The notes: generated from the sequence alone by a model not told the origin. 64,000 nt of DNA from Deltaproteobacteria bacterium HGW-Deltaproteobacteria-13 (GCA_002840555.1 PHBJ01000002.1:1-64000); one strand, 5' to 3'; shown: positions 50,558-60,660, numbered from the stretch's first letter. Program-made: numbers and translations.

Positions 50558-51172
50558 ATGATTGAAAAGAACGTAAAAACAGATTTCAGCGCAAAGGTAT
50601 CCGAACCGGTAATCGGATCGGGAACGTTTGTGCATCCGCTGGCGGCGGTTATCGGCAATGTTATTCTGGGAAACAACGTCATGGTGGCGCCGACGGCTTG
50701 CGTGCGCGGTGATGAAGGCCAGCCGCTTTTCATAGGCGATGAAACCAATGTTCAGGACGGCGTGGTCATTCACGCGCTGGAAACCGAACTGGACGGCAAA
50801 CCGGTGGAGAAAAATCTCATGGAAGTCAACGGCAAAAAATACGCCGTGTATGTGGGCAATCGTGTTTCCCTGGCGCATCAGGTTCAAATTCACGGACCGG
50901 CTGTTGTCATGGATGAAACGTTTGTCGGCATGAAAGTGCTCGTGTTTAAATCCTTTGTCGGAAAGAATTGTGTCATCGAACCCGGCGTGATTTTAATGGG
51001 CGTGAAGGTTGCCGACGGCCGCTATGTACCTGTCGGATCGGTTGTCAAAACACAGGCCGAAGCGGATGCCTTGCCGGTGATCACACCCGATTATCCGTTG
51101 AAAGATATGAATAAGGGTGTCTTGCACGTAAACAAGGCGTTGGCGAAGGGATATCTGGCCGCGGCCAAGTAA
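50558..51172 (+). CDS. gamma-class carbonic anhydrase (Cam-like)
   Basis: The 204-residue protein starts at ATG 50558 after GGAGGAAGG. It is a left-handed beta-helix with hexapeptide repeats. The zinc histidines are in VIHALE, SLAHQVQIHGP (two His). It has the long acidic loop (ETELDGKPVEKNLMEVNGKKY) and YAVYVGNRVSLAHQ, as in the Methanosarcina Cam subclass, not the shorter CamH. No export signal is visible, so it would work in the cytoplasm, perhaps balancing CO2/bicarbonate for carboxylases. Confidence 0.9.
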   Translation: MIEKNVKTDFSAKVSEPVIGSGTFVHPLAAVIGNVILGNNVMVAPTACVRGDEGQPLFIGDETNVQDGVVIHALETELDGKPVEKNLMEVNGKKYAVYVGNRVSLAHQVQIHGPAVVMDETFVGMKVLVFKSFVGKNCVIEPGVILMGVKVADGRYVPVGSVVKTQAEADALPVITPDYPLKDMNKGVLHVNKALAKGYLAAAK

Positions 51173-51192
51173 TGAGATTACGGGAATAGGGG

Positions 51193-51232
51193 AAACAGCC
51201 GGTGTGTTTCTTAGATAAAGCCGGCTGTTTTG
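51193..51232 (+). terminator. rho-independent terminator after the carbonic anhydrase gene
   Basis: AAACAGCCGG (51193-51202) pairs perfectly with CCGGCTGTTT (51221-51230) around an 18-base loop. The tail is short, since the next gene starts about 10 bases later. Confidence 0.75.
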
Positions 51233-51241
51233 CAATTAGAG

Positions 51242-51961
51242 ATGTTAGTAAAAAGCAAAATATCCGCTGATCATGAAAACCGTTGTCTTTCCTGCGGCAC
51301 GACGAAAAATATCAAAAACCGCCGCTATTGCTCTGTAAAATGCCGCCAGCATCTGAGGCAAAAGCTCAATATGAGGAGCGGCCTGCTGCAGGCTTTAAAT
51401 ACACGTTACGCGACTTTTTATTTTTCCGACACGACGATTGTCCTGGATATTGTTCCTCATGGGATCAAAGAAATATTCCGTTACGAAACTAAGCGGAGAG
51501 CGGGAAATAACCCGGCCGCGGATTTCAGTATGATGACCAATCATCTGGGGGAGGCCTGGTGGGCGGAGTCTAAACGCACAAATAGAAAATATCTGGCCTC
51601 GCAGCATGTATTGAGGCTGGCAACACGCTATGCTATTTCCGAAGGATCACAGCGTCCCAGATTCATAAGGATTCCCACAGTAAAGATGGAATCTTTGAAT
51701 TATCTGGCAATCAAAAAGTCTGATCTTCACTCCCAAGAGCTGGGCAAAATCATAAAAAACGCTTACCGGCAACAGGTAAAAATTCATCATCCCGATCTGG
51801 GCGGGCAGGCGGCAACTTTCAGAAAAATTCATGACGCTTACAAAGAACTTTTGCGCTGGGCGGACAATCCGGTATTTGTCCGCCGCCGCGGTTTCCCCGA
51901 TAAATGGTATTACAATGCGGAAAGTGAAAAATGGGTACAGCCTACGCCGGTTCGTGAATAA
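51242..51961 (+). CDS. J-domain protein with N-terminal zinc-ribbon-like motif
   Basis: From ATG 51242 the protein has 239 residues. It has a Cys4 knuckle near the start (CLSCGTT…RRYCSVKCRQHLRQK, spacing CxxC, 11, CxxxC). A middle part follows that matches no family. A J-domain-like helix pair sits near the end with HPD in VKIHHPDLGGQAATFRKIHDAYKELL. J-domains usually stimulate DnaK; a C-terminal position with a zinc knuckle is unusual. No dnaK or grpE lies nearby. Confidence 0.75.
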   Translation: MLVKSKISADHENRCLSCGTTKNIKNRRYCSVKCRQHLRQKLNMRSGLLQALNTRYATFYFSDTTIVLDIVPHGIKEIFRYETKRRAGNNPAADFSMMTNHLGEAWWAESKRTNRKYLASQHVLRLATRYAISEGSQRPRFIRIPTVKMESLNYLAIKKSDLHSQELGKIIKNAYRQQVKIHHPDLGGQAATFRKIHDAYKELLRWADNPVFVRRRGFPDKWYYNAESEKWVQPTPVRE

Positions 51962-51972
51962 TTTATAAATAA

Positions 51973-52557
51973 TTATCGATGGTAAGCTTTTAAATCTTCC
52001 GGCGTATTGAGGTTATGAAAAAGATTTCCGTCTTCATTGAAAGGTTTAATTTTTTCTTCGGTAATGCTCAGGACGCGCACTTCTTTGTAAAAATCACGAA
52101 TCTTAAGCTTATCCGCCTCGATCATTCTTTTAATGTATAAAAGACATCTGGAGGAATAAATGGCATGCAGGGCCTGGAATCCTTCGGGAAGCTCGGGAAC
52201 GACAACGTCGTACCTGTCTGACTGCTCAATCAGATAAAGTATGAAATCTTTGCTCAGATAGGGCATGTCGCAGGCACTGACAAAAGCGTGAGAATAATTA
52301 GCATAAAACAGGCCGGTATAGATGCCTCCCAAAGGGCCTTTGCCTTTATAGATATCCGTGACAATTACGGCGCCGTCAAATTCAAGGTAGGCAAGAGGAT
52401 CGTTTGTAACGATGATAATTTCGTTGAAGATCTGACGATATATTTCAAGCGTTTTGTCAATCAGGCGGATCCCGCCGACTTCCAGAAATGCCTTATTGAC
52501 GCCCATGCGGGAATTCTTGCCGCCGGCTAAAATAATTCCAGTGATATCCTTTTTCAT
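51973..52557 (-). CDS. mobA: molybdenum cofactor guanylyltransferase
   Basis: The 194-residue protein starts at ATG 52557 (TTG 52563 is an alternative). It has IILAGGKNSRMGVNKAF, the nucleotide loop typical of MobA, then DIYKGKGPLGGIYTGL and VSACDMPYLSKDFI. It makes the guanine-dinucleotide form of the molybdenum or tungsten cofactor. It follows the giant activase by 18 bases on the same strand. Confidence 0.92.
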   Translation of the reverse strand: MKKDITGIILAGGKNSRMGVNKAFLEVGGIRLIDKTLEIYRQIFNEIIIVTNDPLAYLEFDGAVIVTDIYKGKGPLGGIYTGLFYANYSHAFVSACDMPYLSKDFILYLIEQSDRYDVVVPELPEGFQALHAIYSSRCLLYIKRMIEADKLKIRDFYKEVRVLSITEEKIKPFNEDGNLFHNLNTPEDLKAYHR

Positions 52558-52575
52558 ATTCAAACGATAACATCC

Positions 52576-55500
52576 CTATTTTTCAGAAATTGCGTTTACA
52601 CTCTCATTGTCTCTGAACCGGTGCACATTGAGCATAAATATTTCCAGCTTATTTATAACATTGGGAGGTAAAAGGTTTCCATCAATTTCAACCGAGATGA
52701 TGGGATATTTTCTCTCTCTGGCCCATGGCGTCAAAACGCCCTCGATCACCCGTCCGATCAGACAGGCAAAAGGAGAAATGTTAACGATGCCTGAATATCC
52801 ATTCGTCATTGCGGTAGCGGCAACTCCGCTCGATATGCTGATTTCGGAATAAAGCTCCTGGCTCACAAAATGTTCTTCGGTATTCTTCATGATCTCCTTC
52901 ATGTCATGAGGAGAATCGGGAATCAGTCCTGTGGACGCCAGTATCTGGCGAATATTTTTTTCAACATTGTGCTTATACGCGTGTTCAATGTTCCATTTTA
53001 TGAGATCCATAAACTCTTTGGCGGAGGGGCGACGATACCAGGGGAGCAAACTTAACTTTTTTTTGAGTTCATTAAGACGGACAAAATCGCAATAATAAAC
53101 CCATTCGGAAACACCTGAAACCTTCCCGATAATTCCGCGACGGCTGAAATTCCGGATCAGCTCGTCCACGGCAAAATCGTCACGCCTCACGTAAATCTCT
53201 CCGACAATCAATATCTTAGGGTATTTATCTATATTGTTCTTTAAAGGTATTTTAGTGATATCGCGGGATACTTCCCTTAAAACAGGAAGTATTTTGGTAA
53301 CATTTTGTTCGGCGGCATTGATCATTATTTGCCAGATTTTATCATAATCCATCATGGCTTTTGCCGGATCGACTGCGCAGGTTTTTAGCGATGTTTCTAT
53401 GTCTTTCATATAATCGCCGATGATAAATGCCCACCAGATGTATTTGGAAAAATCCGTTCCCAGCTCATTGTAAGAATTATCAGAATCCAGCGTAAAGATG
53501 ACCACGTTTTCCATGCGTAAATCTCTGAAGAGGTTCTCAAAGAAGACGAAATACTGGCCCGTGCGGCAGGGACCCGTCGTTGTCGGGACAAACAGGATGT
53601 AGATTTCATCCTTGCGGTATTTCCCGGATGATAAATATTTGAGCGCGCTGCCCAGAACAAGGTGCGAGGGTAGGCATTCTTTGCCGGAAGCGTGATTGCG
53701 CGCCATTTGCAGTGTGTAGATGTCCGGCACAGGCATGGTCTCCGCGTTGATGCCGAAACCGCGTATCGTCGCCCCAACCAACTCGGACGATAATTTGCCC
53801 ATATTGGATAAGAGCAATTTCACGCGGGAGTTGTTTTTTATCGGTATCTTTGCTCCGGTGACGTCATTTTTAATATGGATTTCTTCACCCGGATTATTGA
53901 TGAACCGCAACCCATTATCGTATCTCTCTTCATGGATACCGGCAAGCTTGGAGCGGTAACCTTCGATGATGTCGAGAAACGCTTCAATGCGGGTATCCAC
54001 TCCGGCGTCCGCTGTGTGGGAATCCAATTCCAGAATTAGAAAAGGCTTGATGCCCATCGTCCACTTCAGATAGTGCAGCAGGAAGGAATCCGGCGCACAG
54101 GAAAAATTGGATATGTAGGTAACAAAGATGTTGTCTTCATTTTTTAAAAGCTTGGCGGCTTTCATGTCCTGCTGACCATAATACCAGTACATATTGGGAT
54201 AAATGGCCTGATCTTCAAACGGAAGAATATCAAAAGGGATGACCGAATAACCGCGGGATGTATATTTCTTGGGGATGTCCATGTTCGCATCCGTTGTGAA
54301 AGAGTTGTAGGGCCTCCCCAGAATCGCTATCACCGGACGTTTGGCCTGACGCGCCTCAGCTAAAGCCTGCTTTCCCAACTCGGAAAATCTGGCAAAGCAC
54401 TCCATTTGTTTTTCGTAGGCGAGGCTAAAGGATTCTTTTGCCTGTAGTTCGCTAAAGCCCAGCTTGACGGCAATCTCAATGAATGGTTCTGCGGCCTTGT
54501 CCGTTCCATACATAAAGCTGACGACCGGCGCTAAATATTTTTCATCGGGAATCTCCGGGAAGGCTTTTTTAATGTAGTAGGGAAGACTCTGCGTGATGGG
54601 GCAGAAGTTAGCCGGAGCATTTTTTTCGTAGCTTTCCATATCCCGGAAATGCGGGAGGAAAATGAAATCTGTTTTCCGGTTTAAGATATCCTGAACCGCT
54701 CCGTGCGCGATTTCCGCCGGGAAGCAGTAATTACTTTCCACGCGCGCCGTTCCCTCGTGTGAAATTTCCCCGGAGACAAATGTTTCCACGCCTAAGTTAT
54801 GGAAGAACCAGGAATATAGAGGCCAGAGTGTATAGACAGAAAAACACCTGGGAATCCCGACAACGCAATCTTTTTTTCTAATGAAATCTTCAGGGTTGGG
54901 GGCGCATTCCTTAAAAAGAATATCGTTGCGTCTCTCAATATAATCAAAAACTTCATTTTCGTTAAAGACTTTTTTCTTACGGATGTTGGCGTATTTGTTA
55001 CAACGGCCGCCGAACATGTATTTGTTGCCGTTGACATTGAGAATCCGGATTGGACAAAAATTATCGCAGGCTTTGCACTGAAATTCTTTTTCGTAGACGA
55101 TTTCAGTGGTCAGAATTTCTTCAATGCTGTAATGGCCTTTCGTCAGAAATCCTTCTTCCAGCTTTTGCCTGGCCAGAATGCCGACGCCGAAACACCCCAT
55201 CAGTTCCGGATCGGGCGGTACCAGGATTTCCTTGTCCAGAAGCATGGCAAAGGCCAGAGGGATGGCTTTGTTTTTGGCAACGCCTCCCTGCAGAACAATA
55301 TTTTTCCCTAAGGTCCGGTTGCCGACAACCCGATTGAGATAATTGGAGACAATGGAAGTAACAATGCCGGCCGTGATGTCCTCACGCGACGCGCCCTGCT
55401 GTATGGCTTTGCGGACGTCAGAATTGATAAAAGCGGAACAATGTTCACCGAATTTCAACGGCTCGTTTGCTTCAAGAGCAATATCGCCGATCTGGGCGGC

Positions 55501-56844
55501 ATCGGGAATATTCAAATCACCCTGAGCGGATTCTTCCAGAAACGAACCGGTTCCCGCCGAACAGGCTTCGTTCATGGCGTAATCGATCGGGACTTTATTT
55601 TTGAGGAAGACATACTTGGCGTCTTGTCCGCCGATTTCGAATATCGTATCAATGTTTTCTTTGTAAAAAGTGGTGCCGACGGCATGAGCGATGATTTCAT
55701 TATACACGGCCGGCGTTTCTAAAAATACGCCGAGAAGTTCCCGGGATGATCCGGTCGTAGCGGCAAGCGTAATACGGATTCCGCCGGCGCCGGTATCTTC
55801 TTTGATTTGTTTTTGCATTTCAACAAAACAATTTTTCAGCGCCTTCACCGGATCGCCATGGGTACGCCCGTAAAAGGATGCCGTAATTTCGTTTGTTTCT
55901 ATATCAATTAAGCAGGCCTTGGTTGTGGTTGAGCCGCCGTCAACGCCAAGAATATATTCTTTTCCCGCTGTAACTTTTGCCTTTTTTGACGGCAGATAAG
56001 TTACTTTTCCCTGTGCCGTCTTCAGGCTTTTAAATCTTTTGAATTCAATCCTGTTTGGTTTGAACAAGTCTTCCAAGGAAGGCAACAGGCTTCCCGAATT
56101 TTGGGCCAGGAGCGCCGCTCCATAGGCTTCAAAATAAGTAGCCTGCCCGGGCAATATGAATTTATTTTCCGGCATCCGTTCCTGAAGGAAGCGAAGGAGG
56201 TGTTGATTTTGTGTAACGCCGCCGACCAGGAGCACATTCTTGTTTATGATTTTCGCTTTTTTGATAAAGTCAATAACCTTGGTAGCCATCACATCGCTCA
56301 AGGACAGGACAATGTCGCCCCGTGTGGCTTCCCCTTTATTTAATCGGTGGGTGCAGTCGCTTTTCATGAATACGGAACAGCGCGATGAAAGTTTCAACGC
56401 CCGGCTTTGTTCCGGAATGGCGTTGATGGCGTCGAGATTCATATTCATTCGGGCAAGCTGCTGCTTGAAGAATTCACCGGTGCCCGATGCGCATTTGTTT
56501 CCTGAAAAGCTGGTGATGATCTTTTGATTTTCATCGATGGTATAGACAACAAGATCTTCACCGCCCAGTGAAACCAAGGCATCAACCTTGTCATTCAGAT
56601 TTCGGAGCGCCTCTTCCATACAGAGCGGTTCAATGACGCTGTTGATGTTTAAAAGATGTCTGCCTTCAGTTCCCGTGGCCAGAGCTTTAATGTTTGGCGG
56701 TAGATCATGAGACAATAAGATGTTTTTCAGTGTGTGAAGAAAGTCGCCCTCATGAGGTTCTACCTTGTTCCATACAATATTATTTCCCTCAAGCAGGATG
56801 ACTTTAACACTGGAGGCGCCAATATTAATTCCTAAACTATACAT
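52576..56844 (-). CDS. 2-hydroxyacyl-CoA dehydratase/benzoyl-CoA reductase-type activase (large fused form)
   Basis: From ATG 56844 the protein has 1422 residues. There are two BadF/BcrAD-like ATPase domains: ~1-265 (GINIGASSVKV, Cys118 in CASGTGEFF, Cys156) and ~297-560 (GVDGGSTTTKA, GGQDAKYVFL, Cys428 and Cys469). A cysteine-rich linker (CKACDNFC, 590-597; Cys615) follows. A DUF2229-type part comes next (from ~660, GIPRCFSVYTLWPLY). The C-terminal third resembles the HgdB/BcrB-like dehydratase family (GRPYNSF, GPCRTGQY). Such fused activases move low-potential electrons with ATP and are common in fermenters and syntrophs. The partner enzyme is unknown. Confidence 0.9.
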   Translation of the reverse strand: MYSLGINIGASSVKVILLEGNNIVWNKVEPHEGDFLHTLKNILLSHDLPPNIKALATGTEGRHLLNINSVIEPLCMEEALRNLNDKVDALVSLGGEDLVVYTIDENQKIITSFSGNKCASGTGEFFKQQLARMNMNLDAINAIPEQSRALKLSSRCSVFMKSDCTHRLNKGEATRGDIVLSLSDVMATKVIDFIKKAKIINKNVLLVGGVTQNQHLLRFLQERMPENKFILPGQATYFEAYGAALLAQNSGSLLPSLEDLFKPNRIEFKRFKSLKTAQGKVTYLPSKKAKVTAGKEYILGVDGGSTTTKACLIDIETNEITASFYGRTHGDPVKALKNCFVEMQKQIKEDTGAGGIRITLAATTGSSRELLGVFLETPAVYNEIIAHAVGTTFYKENIDTIFEIGGQDAKYVFLKNKVPIDYAMNEACSAGTGSFLEESAQGDLNIPDAAQIGDIALEANEPLKFGEHCSAFINSDVRKAIQQGASREDITAGIVTSIVSNYLNRVVGNRTLGKNIVLQGGVAKNKAIPLAFAMLLDKEILVPPDPELMGCFGVGILARQKLEEGFLTKGHYSIEEILTTEIVYEKEFQCKACDNFCPIRILNVNGNKYMFGGRCNKYANIRKKKVFNENEVFDYIERRNDILFKECAPNPEDFIRKKDCVVGIPRCFSVYTLWPLYSWFFHNLGVETFVSGEISHEGTARVESNYCFPAEIAHGAVQDILNRKTDFIFLPHFRDMESYEKNAPANFCPITQSLPYYIKKAFPEIPDEKYLAPVVSFMYGTDKAAEPFIEIAVKLGFSELQAKESFSLAYEKQMECFARFSELGKQALAEARQAKRPVIAILGRPYNSFTTDANMDIPKKYTSRGYSVIPFDILPFEDQAIYPNMYWYYGQQDMKAAKLLKNEDNIFVTYISNFSCAPDSFLLHYLKWTMGIKPFLILELDSHTADAGVDTRIEAFLDIIEGYRSKLAGIHEERYDNGLRFINNPGEEIHIKNDVTGAKIPIKNNSRVKLLLSNMGKLSSELVGATIRGFGINAETMPVPDIYTLQMARNHASGKECLPSHLVLGSALKYLSSGKYRKDEIYILFVPTTTGPCRTGQYFVFFENLFRDLRMENVVIFTLDSDNSYNELGTDFSKYIWWAFIIGDYMKDIETSLKTCAVDPAKAMMDYDKIWQIMINAAEQNVTKILPVLREVSRDITKIPLKNNIDKYPKILIVGEIYVRRDDFAVDELIRNFSRRGIIGKVSGVSEWVYYCDFVRLNELKKKLSLLPWYRRPSAKEFMDLIKWNIEHAYKHNVEKNIRQILASTGLIPDSPHDMKEIMKNTEEHFVSQELYSEISISSGVAATAMTNGYSGIVNISPFACLIGRVIEGVLTPWARERKYPIISVEIDGNLLPPNVINKLEIFMLNVHRFRDNESVNAISEK

Positions 56845-56984
56845 AAGAAATACCAAAATGCTTGAATAATTAAATTAAGTTCCCGATCTTGTATCAAAAA
56901 TGCCACAAAAGAATTAAACAAACAATCCTTTTATTCCGGCTTCATGATGGAAATTAAAAAAATAAATTAAGAATATTTAGAATT

Positions 56985-57031
56985 AAAAAGCAACGGGAAT
57001 TCTTAATGTTACTTTTAAGATTCCCCGTTGC
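56985..57031 (-). terminator. strong terminator of the atpB operon
   Basis: GCAACGGGAATTCTTAA and TTAAGATTCCCCGTTGC (56990-57031) form a long stem with one bulged or mismatched base. On the minus strand it is followed by TTTTT (56989-56985). It ends the atpB transcript and insulates the activase gene. Confidence 0.85.
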
Positions 57032-57081
57032 GATTTTATTTGGTCAGCATTACAAATACTGCTTATAAAAGCAGTTGAATA

Positions 57082-57735
57082 TTAATGGCCTTCGGAAATG
57101 GCTCCCGCAATATACATCATGGCCAAAAGCATAAAAACAAGCGTCTGAACCAATGATGTAAAAATCATCAGTATGAAAACGGGAATGGGAACAAGGTAAG
57201 GAACCAGGAAAAGAACAACCAGCAAAACAATGTCTTCACCTTTGATATTGCCGAATAACCGGAAAGTAAGGGAAAGAGGCCGTGATATATGGCTGATCAC
57301 TTCAATAGGCAGCATCAGAGGTGTTAACCAGCCCACCGGACCCATAAACTGTTTGAAGTATTTAAATCCATGATTCATAACGCCAACCACATGTGTTGAC
57401 AGGAAAACAATAATGGCCATGGCCGCATTCGTATTGATATTTGCCGTAGGAGATTCAAAACCGGGTACGAGACCAATAAGATTGGATACGAGAATAAATA
57501 ATCCTATGGTTGCAATCAGAGGGAAATATTTTCTGCCTTCATGTCCCATGGTTTCATTGACCAGAGAGTCAAAACCACCCAGAATCACTTCCATCACATT
57601 TTGGGCTTTTCCCGGATAAATTGCCAGGCGTCTCGTGGCCATAAATGAAAACAGGACCAAAATCAGACCTACAACTAATGCGTACGTACTCTGCTCAGGT
57701 ATATAATGATTTTCTAAAAAAAGTAACGTTTCCAT
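57082..57735 (-). CDS. atpB: F0F1 ATP synthase subunit a
   Basis: The 217-residue protein has five to six helices. The essential Arg lies in [18 protein letters not shown], and the C-terminal helix is [17 protein letters not shown]. Subunit a forms the proton or sodium half-channels. The usual next gene, atpE (subunit c), is not downstream: only 225 bases with a terminator separate it from the activase. The operon is therefore truncated here and the rest of the synthase lies elsewhere. Confidence 0.95.
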   Translation of the reverse strand: METLLFLENHYIPEQSTYALVVGLILVLFSFMATRRLAIYPGKAQNVMEVILGGFDSLVNETMGHEGRKYFPLIATIGLFILVSNLIGLVPGFESPTANINTNAAMAIIVFLSTHVVGVMNHGFKYFKQFMGPVGWLTPLMLPIEVISHISRPLSLTFRLFGNIKGEDIVLLVVLFLVPYLVPIPVFILMIFTSLVQTLVFMLLAMMYIAGAISEGH

Positions 57736-57742
57736 ATTCTAT

Positions 57743-58138
57743 CTACATAACCTCCTTAAGAAAGTTTTTTTTTGTAATATTTGTAAAAATATTTAAAATG
57801 ATATTGATGATAACGATCGAAAGTCCGATAAGCAAACCGATAACATCCACGGTCTTATAAGCAATCAGGAAAAATAAAATAACGCCTGTTAATCCCAGGC
57901 GCAGAAAATATTTTCCTACAATTTGTCCTTTTACATTCCCCGTATTTTTTGCGAAAACACTGCGTAAGTTTCGATCCATCCAATAGAAGTTAATAATGCT
58001 GATGAAACCACCCAGAAGTATGCCCAGGGCAAATTTGAAAGGAGCAAAAATCAATGCGGGAATGAAAATAACGGTAAGAATAATCCAGTTGGCTAATTCA
58101 ATTCTTTTTTGTAGCGGGTCTTTGACGATGAGGTTCAC
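57743..58138 (-). CDS. ATP synthase subunit I-like membrane protein
   Basis: The 131-residue protein starts at GTG 58138. It has four helices, with a first part LANWIILTVIFIPALIFAPFKFALGILLGGFISIINFYWMDR. It matches AtpI-like proteins that precede atpB and help assemble the c-ring. It overlaps the upstream accessory gene by 41 bases and lies 7 bases before atpB. Confidence 0.75.
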   Translation of the reverse strand: MNLIVKDPLQKRIELANWIILTVIFIPALIFAPFKFALGILLGGFISIINFYWMDRNLRSVFAKNTGNVKGQIVGKYFLRLGLTGVILFFLIAYKTVDVIGLLIGLSIVIINIILNIFTNITKKNFLKEVM

Positions 58139-58382
58139 TTTTTAAACTCTTTATTATTTCTTCTTCATCAGTAAAGTTTTCTTTAATTAATTTGTAAAGG
58201 TTGCGAAATCCTGCCGCAATACCTATTATTAAAAAAATTACAGTAAAAACATGGCCGGAGTCGAACTTTTTATCTAAATAAACTCCTATTAAAAGACAGC
58301 CAAAAACTGCCAGAATCATGGCAATGCCTATGCTGCTGGCCAGGGCCATTTGCATGGCGTACTTTCTGGTTTCTTTATCCAT
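58098..58382 (-). CDS. AtpZ/AtpI-type ATP synthase accessory protein
   Basis: The 94-residue protein has two helices (ALASSIGIAMILAVFGCLLIGVYLD and VFTVIFLIIGIAAGFRNLY) joined by KKFDSGH, the AtpZ-like two-helix pattern. These genes stand at the head of atp operons in many bacteria and are linked to Mg2+/Ca2+ handling or c-ring assembly. Confidence 0.75.
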   Translation of the reverse strand: MDKETRKYAMQMALASSIGIAMILAVFGCLLIGVYLDKKFDSGHVFTVIFLIIGIAAGFRNLYKLIKENFTDEEEIIKSLKSEPHRQRPATKKN

Positions 58383-58442
58383 TTTCCGGAAAAGTCCTTA
58401 ACATTAAATGACGTACAAAGTCAAGAAAAACATGACCGGCGT

Positions 58443-59387
58443 TCATTTTTTTAATAAATGGCGATTTTCCCTGTACCAGTCAATGGTTTTTACAAGGCCT
58501 GTCGTAATATTTGTACGGGCGGCAAATCCAAATTCTTTCAACGCTTTAGAAGTGTCGAGCATCCGTTTGGGCTGGCCGTCGGGCTTGGATTCATCCCAAA
58601 CAATTTGTCCCGAAAATCCGGTTAATTTTGCGATGAGTTTTGTAAGTTCTTTGATGGATATTTCCGAGCCTGTGCCGATATTAACAGGATCACTTTTGTT
58701 ATAGGATAAAGAGGCCAGATAAATAGCTTCGGCTGCGTCTTCCACATAAAAAAATTCCCGGGTAGCCGATCCCGTGCCCCACACTTCCAGTGTCTTCGAA
58801 TGGCTGTCAATGGCATCAAAACATTTTTTGATTAAGGCCGGAATGACATGAGATGACCGCGGATCAAAATTATCTCCCGGACCATAAAGATTTACCGGGA
58901 GCAGAAAAATCGAATTAAAACCATATTGTTGCCTGTAAGCCTGCGATTGTACCAGCATCATTTTCTTGGCAAGTCCGTAAGGGGCGTTGGTTTCTTCGGG
59001 ATAGCCGTTCCAGATATCCTCTTCCTTGAAGGGAACAGGAGTGAATTTTGGATACGCGCAGATTGTGCCGAGCGCGACAAATTTTTCGATATTCCGGAGA
59101 TATGCTTCGTGAAGCAATTGTGTGCCCATGATCAAATTATCATAAAAAAGTTCAGCCGGTTTTTCCTGATTAAAACCGATACCGCCAACCTTTGCCGCCA
59201 GATGGATGACAACATCCGGCTTTGTTTCTTCATACATTCGGCGGATATCGGCAAGTTCCGTTAAATTATATTCAGGACGATCGGCAATTTGAATATGACG
59301 ACACCCGCAATCGGTTAGTTTTCTAAGAAGATGGCCTCCGAGAAATCCTTTGCCGCCGGTAACTGTTATCCGTTTATCTTTTAACAC
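58443..59387 (-). CDS. fcl: GDP-L-fucose synthase
   Basis: The 314-residue protein has the Rossmann loop [15 protein letters not shown], a HLAAKVGGI strand and the catalytic [13 protein letters not shown] (YxxxK). [18 protein letters not shown] binds substrate. With Gmd just upstream it makes GDP-L-fucose from GDP-mannose. It lies 21 bases after gmd. Confidence 0.94.
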   Translation of the reverse strand: MLKDKRITVTGGKGFLGGHLLRKLTDCGCRHIQIADRPEYNLTELADIRRMYEETKPDVVIHLAAKVGGIGFNQEKPAELFYDNLIMGTQLLHEAYLRNIEKFVALGTICAYPKFTPVPFKEEDIWNGYPEETNAPYGLAKKMMLVQSQAYRQQYGFNSIFLLPVNLYGPGDNFDPRSSHVIPALIKKCFDAIDSHSKTLEVWGTGSATREFFYVEDAAEAIYLASLSYNKSDPVNIGTGSEISIKELTKLIAKLTGFSGQIVWDESKPDGQPKRMLDTSKALKEFGFAARTNITTGLVKTIDWYRENRHLLKK

Positions 59388-59408
59388 GGTATTATCCTCA
59401 TGAAAATT

Positions 59409-60440
59409 TTAAGAAAGACGTTCACTGTTGAGACATGAAAAACCTGCATCCACGAGAGTTTTTTCTTTTTGAGCCAGCTGCATATCCGCCTCAACCATCA
59501 TGTCAACCAGCTTGTCAAAGGTGACTTTGGGCTGCCAGTTCAGAATTTTTTTCGCTTTGGATGCGTCGCCGAGCAGAACATCAACTTCAGTCGGGCGGAA
59601 ATAGCGGGGATCAATAGAAACATATTGATTATAATCCAAGTCGAGTTTACTGAATACTTTTTGGGCAAACTCTCTTACGGAATGCGTTTCGCCGGTGGCA
59701 ATTACAAAATCGTCAGGCTTATCCTGCTGAAGCATCAGCCACATGGCTTCCACAAAATCTCCGGCAAATCCCCAGTCTCTTTTCGCGTCCAGATTGCCCA
59801 GATAAAGTTTATTTTTTAATCCTAATTTGATTTGTGCGGCGGCCCGGGTTATTTTTCGCGTAACGAAAGTTTCTCCACGCCGTGGAGATTCATGGTTGAA
59901 TAAAATGCCGTTCGTGGCGAAAATACCATAGGCATCGCGATAATTCCGGACGATATAATAGGCATACACTTTGGCGGCGGCATAAGGACTGCGAGGCTCA
60001 AACATTGTCTTTTCATTCTGCGGCGGCGGCGCCGCGCCGAACATTTCACTGGAGGAGGCCTGGTAGAATTTAGTTTTGATTCCTGTTTTACGGATTGCCT
60101 CCAGAATTCTCAAGGTTCCCAGACCTGTAATGTCTCCGGTGTATTCGGGCATATCAAAGCTGACGCGCACATGACTTTGCGCGCCGAGATGATAAATTTC
60201 ATCGGGATTGACGGAGTGCAGTAAATCCATAAGTTGTCCGGAAACATTTAAATCGCCGAAATGCAAAAATAATTTTGCGTCCTGTTCATGAACATCACGA
60301 TACAGATGATCAATCCGATCCGTGTTAAAAGTGCTCGAGCGGCGAATGAGGCCATGCACCTCATAGCCTTTATTTAAAAGAAGCTCCGCAAGATAGGAGC
60401 CGTCTTGTCCGGTAATACCTGTAATGAAAGCTTTTTTCAT
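59409..60440 (-). CDS. gmd: GDP-mannose 4,6-dehydratase
   Basis: The 343-residue protein starts at ATG 60440 after GGGAGA. It has [30 protein letters not shown], the catalytic [14 protein letters not shown] (YxxxK) and the [16 protein letters not shown] motif unique to this family. It gives GDP-4-keto-6-deoxymannose, the input for fcl and other deoxysugars. The promoter at 60495-60523 lies between it and the hemL remnant. Confidence 0.96.
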   Translation of the reverse strand: MKKAFITGITGQDGSYLAELLLNKGYEVHGLIRRSSTFNTDRIDHLYRDVHEQDAKLFLHFGDLNVSGQLMDLLHSVNPDEIYHLGAQSHVRVSFDMPEYTGDITGLGTLRILEAIRKTGIKTKFYQASSSEMFGAAPPPQNEKTMFEPRSPYAAAKVYAYYIVRNYRDAYGIFATNGILFNHESPRRGETFVTRKITRAAAQIKLGLKNKLYLGNLDAKRDWGFAGDFVEAMWLMLQQDKPDDFVIATGETHSVREFAQKVFSKLDLDYNQYVSIDPRYFRPTEVDVLLGDASKAKKILNWQPKVTFDKLVDMMVEADMQLAQKEKTLVDAGFSCLNSERLS

Positions 60441-60494
60441 TGAATCATTCTCCCATTTGAATTGACGGATCATTGTGATTAACAATTGCGGGCA

Positions 60495-60523
60495 ACATTA
60501 CCGTAATGAAGGGCGGTTGTCAA
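60495..60523 (-). promoter_or_regulatory. promoter of gmd-fcl
   Basis: Minus-strand TTGACA (60523-60518), a 17-base spacer and TAATGT (60500-60495). It lies about 55 bases before ATG 60440, just after the end of the hemL remnant. Confidence 0.6.
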
Positions 60524-60534
60524 TCAGAGTGATG

Positions 60535-60660
60535 TTATAAAGTATTTAATGCCGCCGCGCAGGCTTCAAGAGTAAAAGAAATATCAGCATTCGTATGGGC
60601 AAAAGAAATAAAGACGGACTCAAATTGTGAAGGCGCCAGCCAGACTCCTTGCTCTAAGCA
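60535..60660 (-). pseudogene. 3' remnant of a second hemL copy
   Basis: About 40 codons match the C-terminus of HemL and end in a proper stop (TAA, 60537-60535). The core [16 protein letters not shown]…AHTNADI is identical in protein to the intact gene. From 60581 to 60649 the DNA matches 62703-62771 with only four differences. The last ~15 residues differ ([15 protein letters not shown] against IDQTIDACSKTLKNL), so this tail comes from another allele. Upstream of about 60660 the match ends abruptly. Confidence 0.85.
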
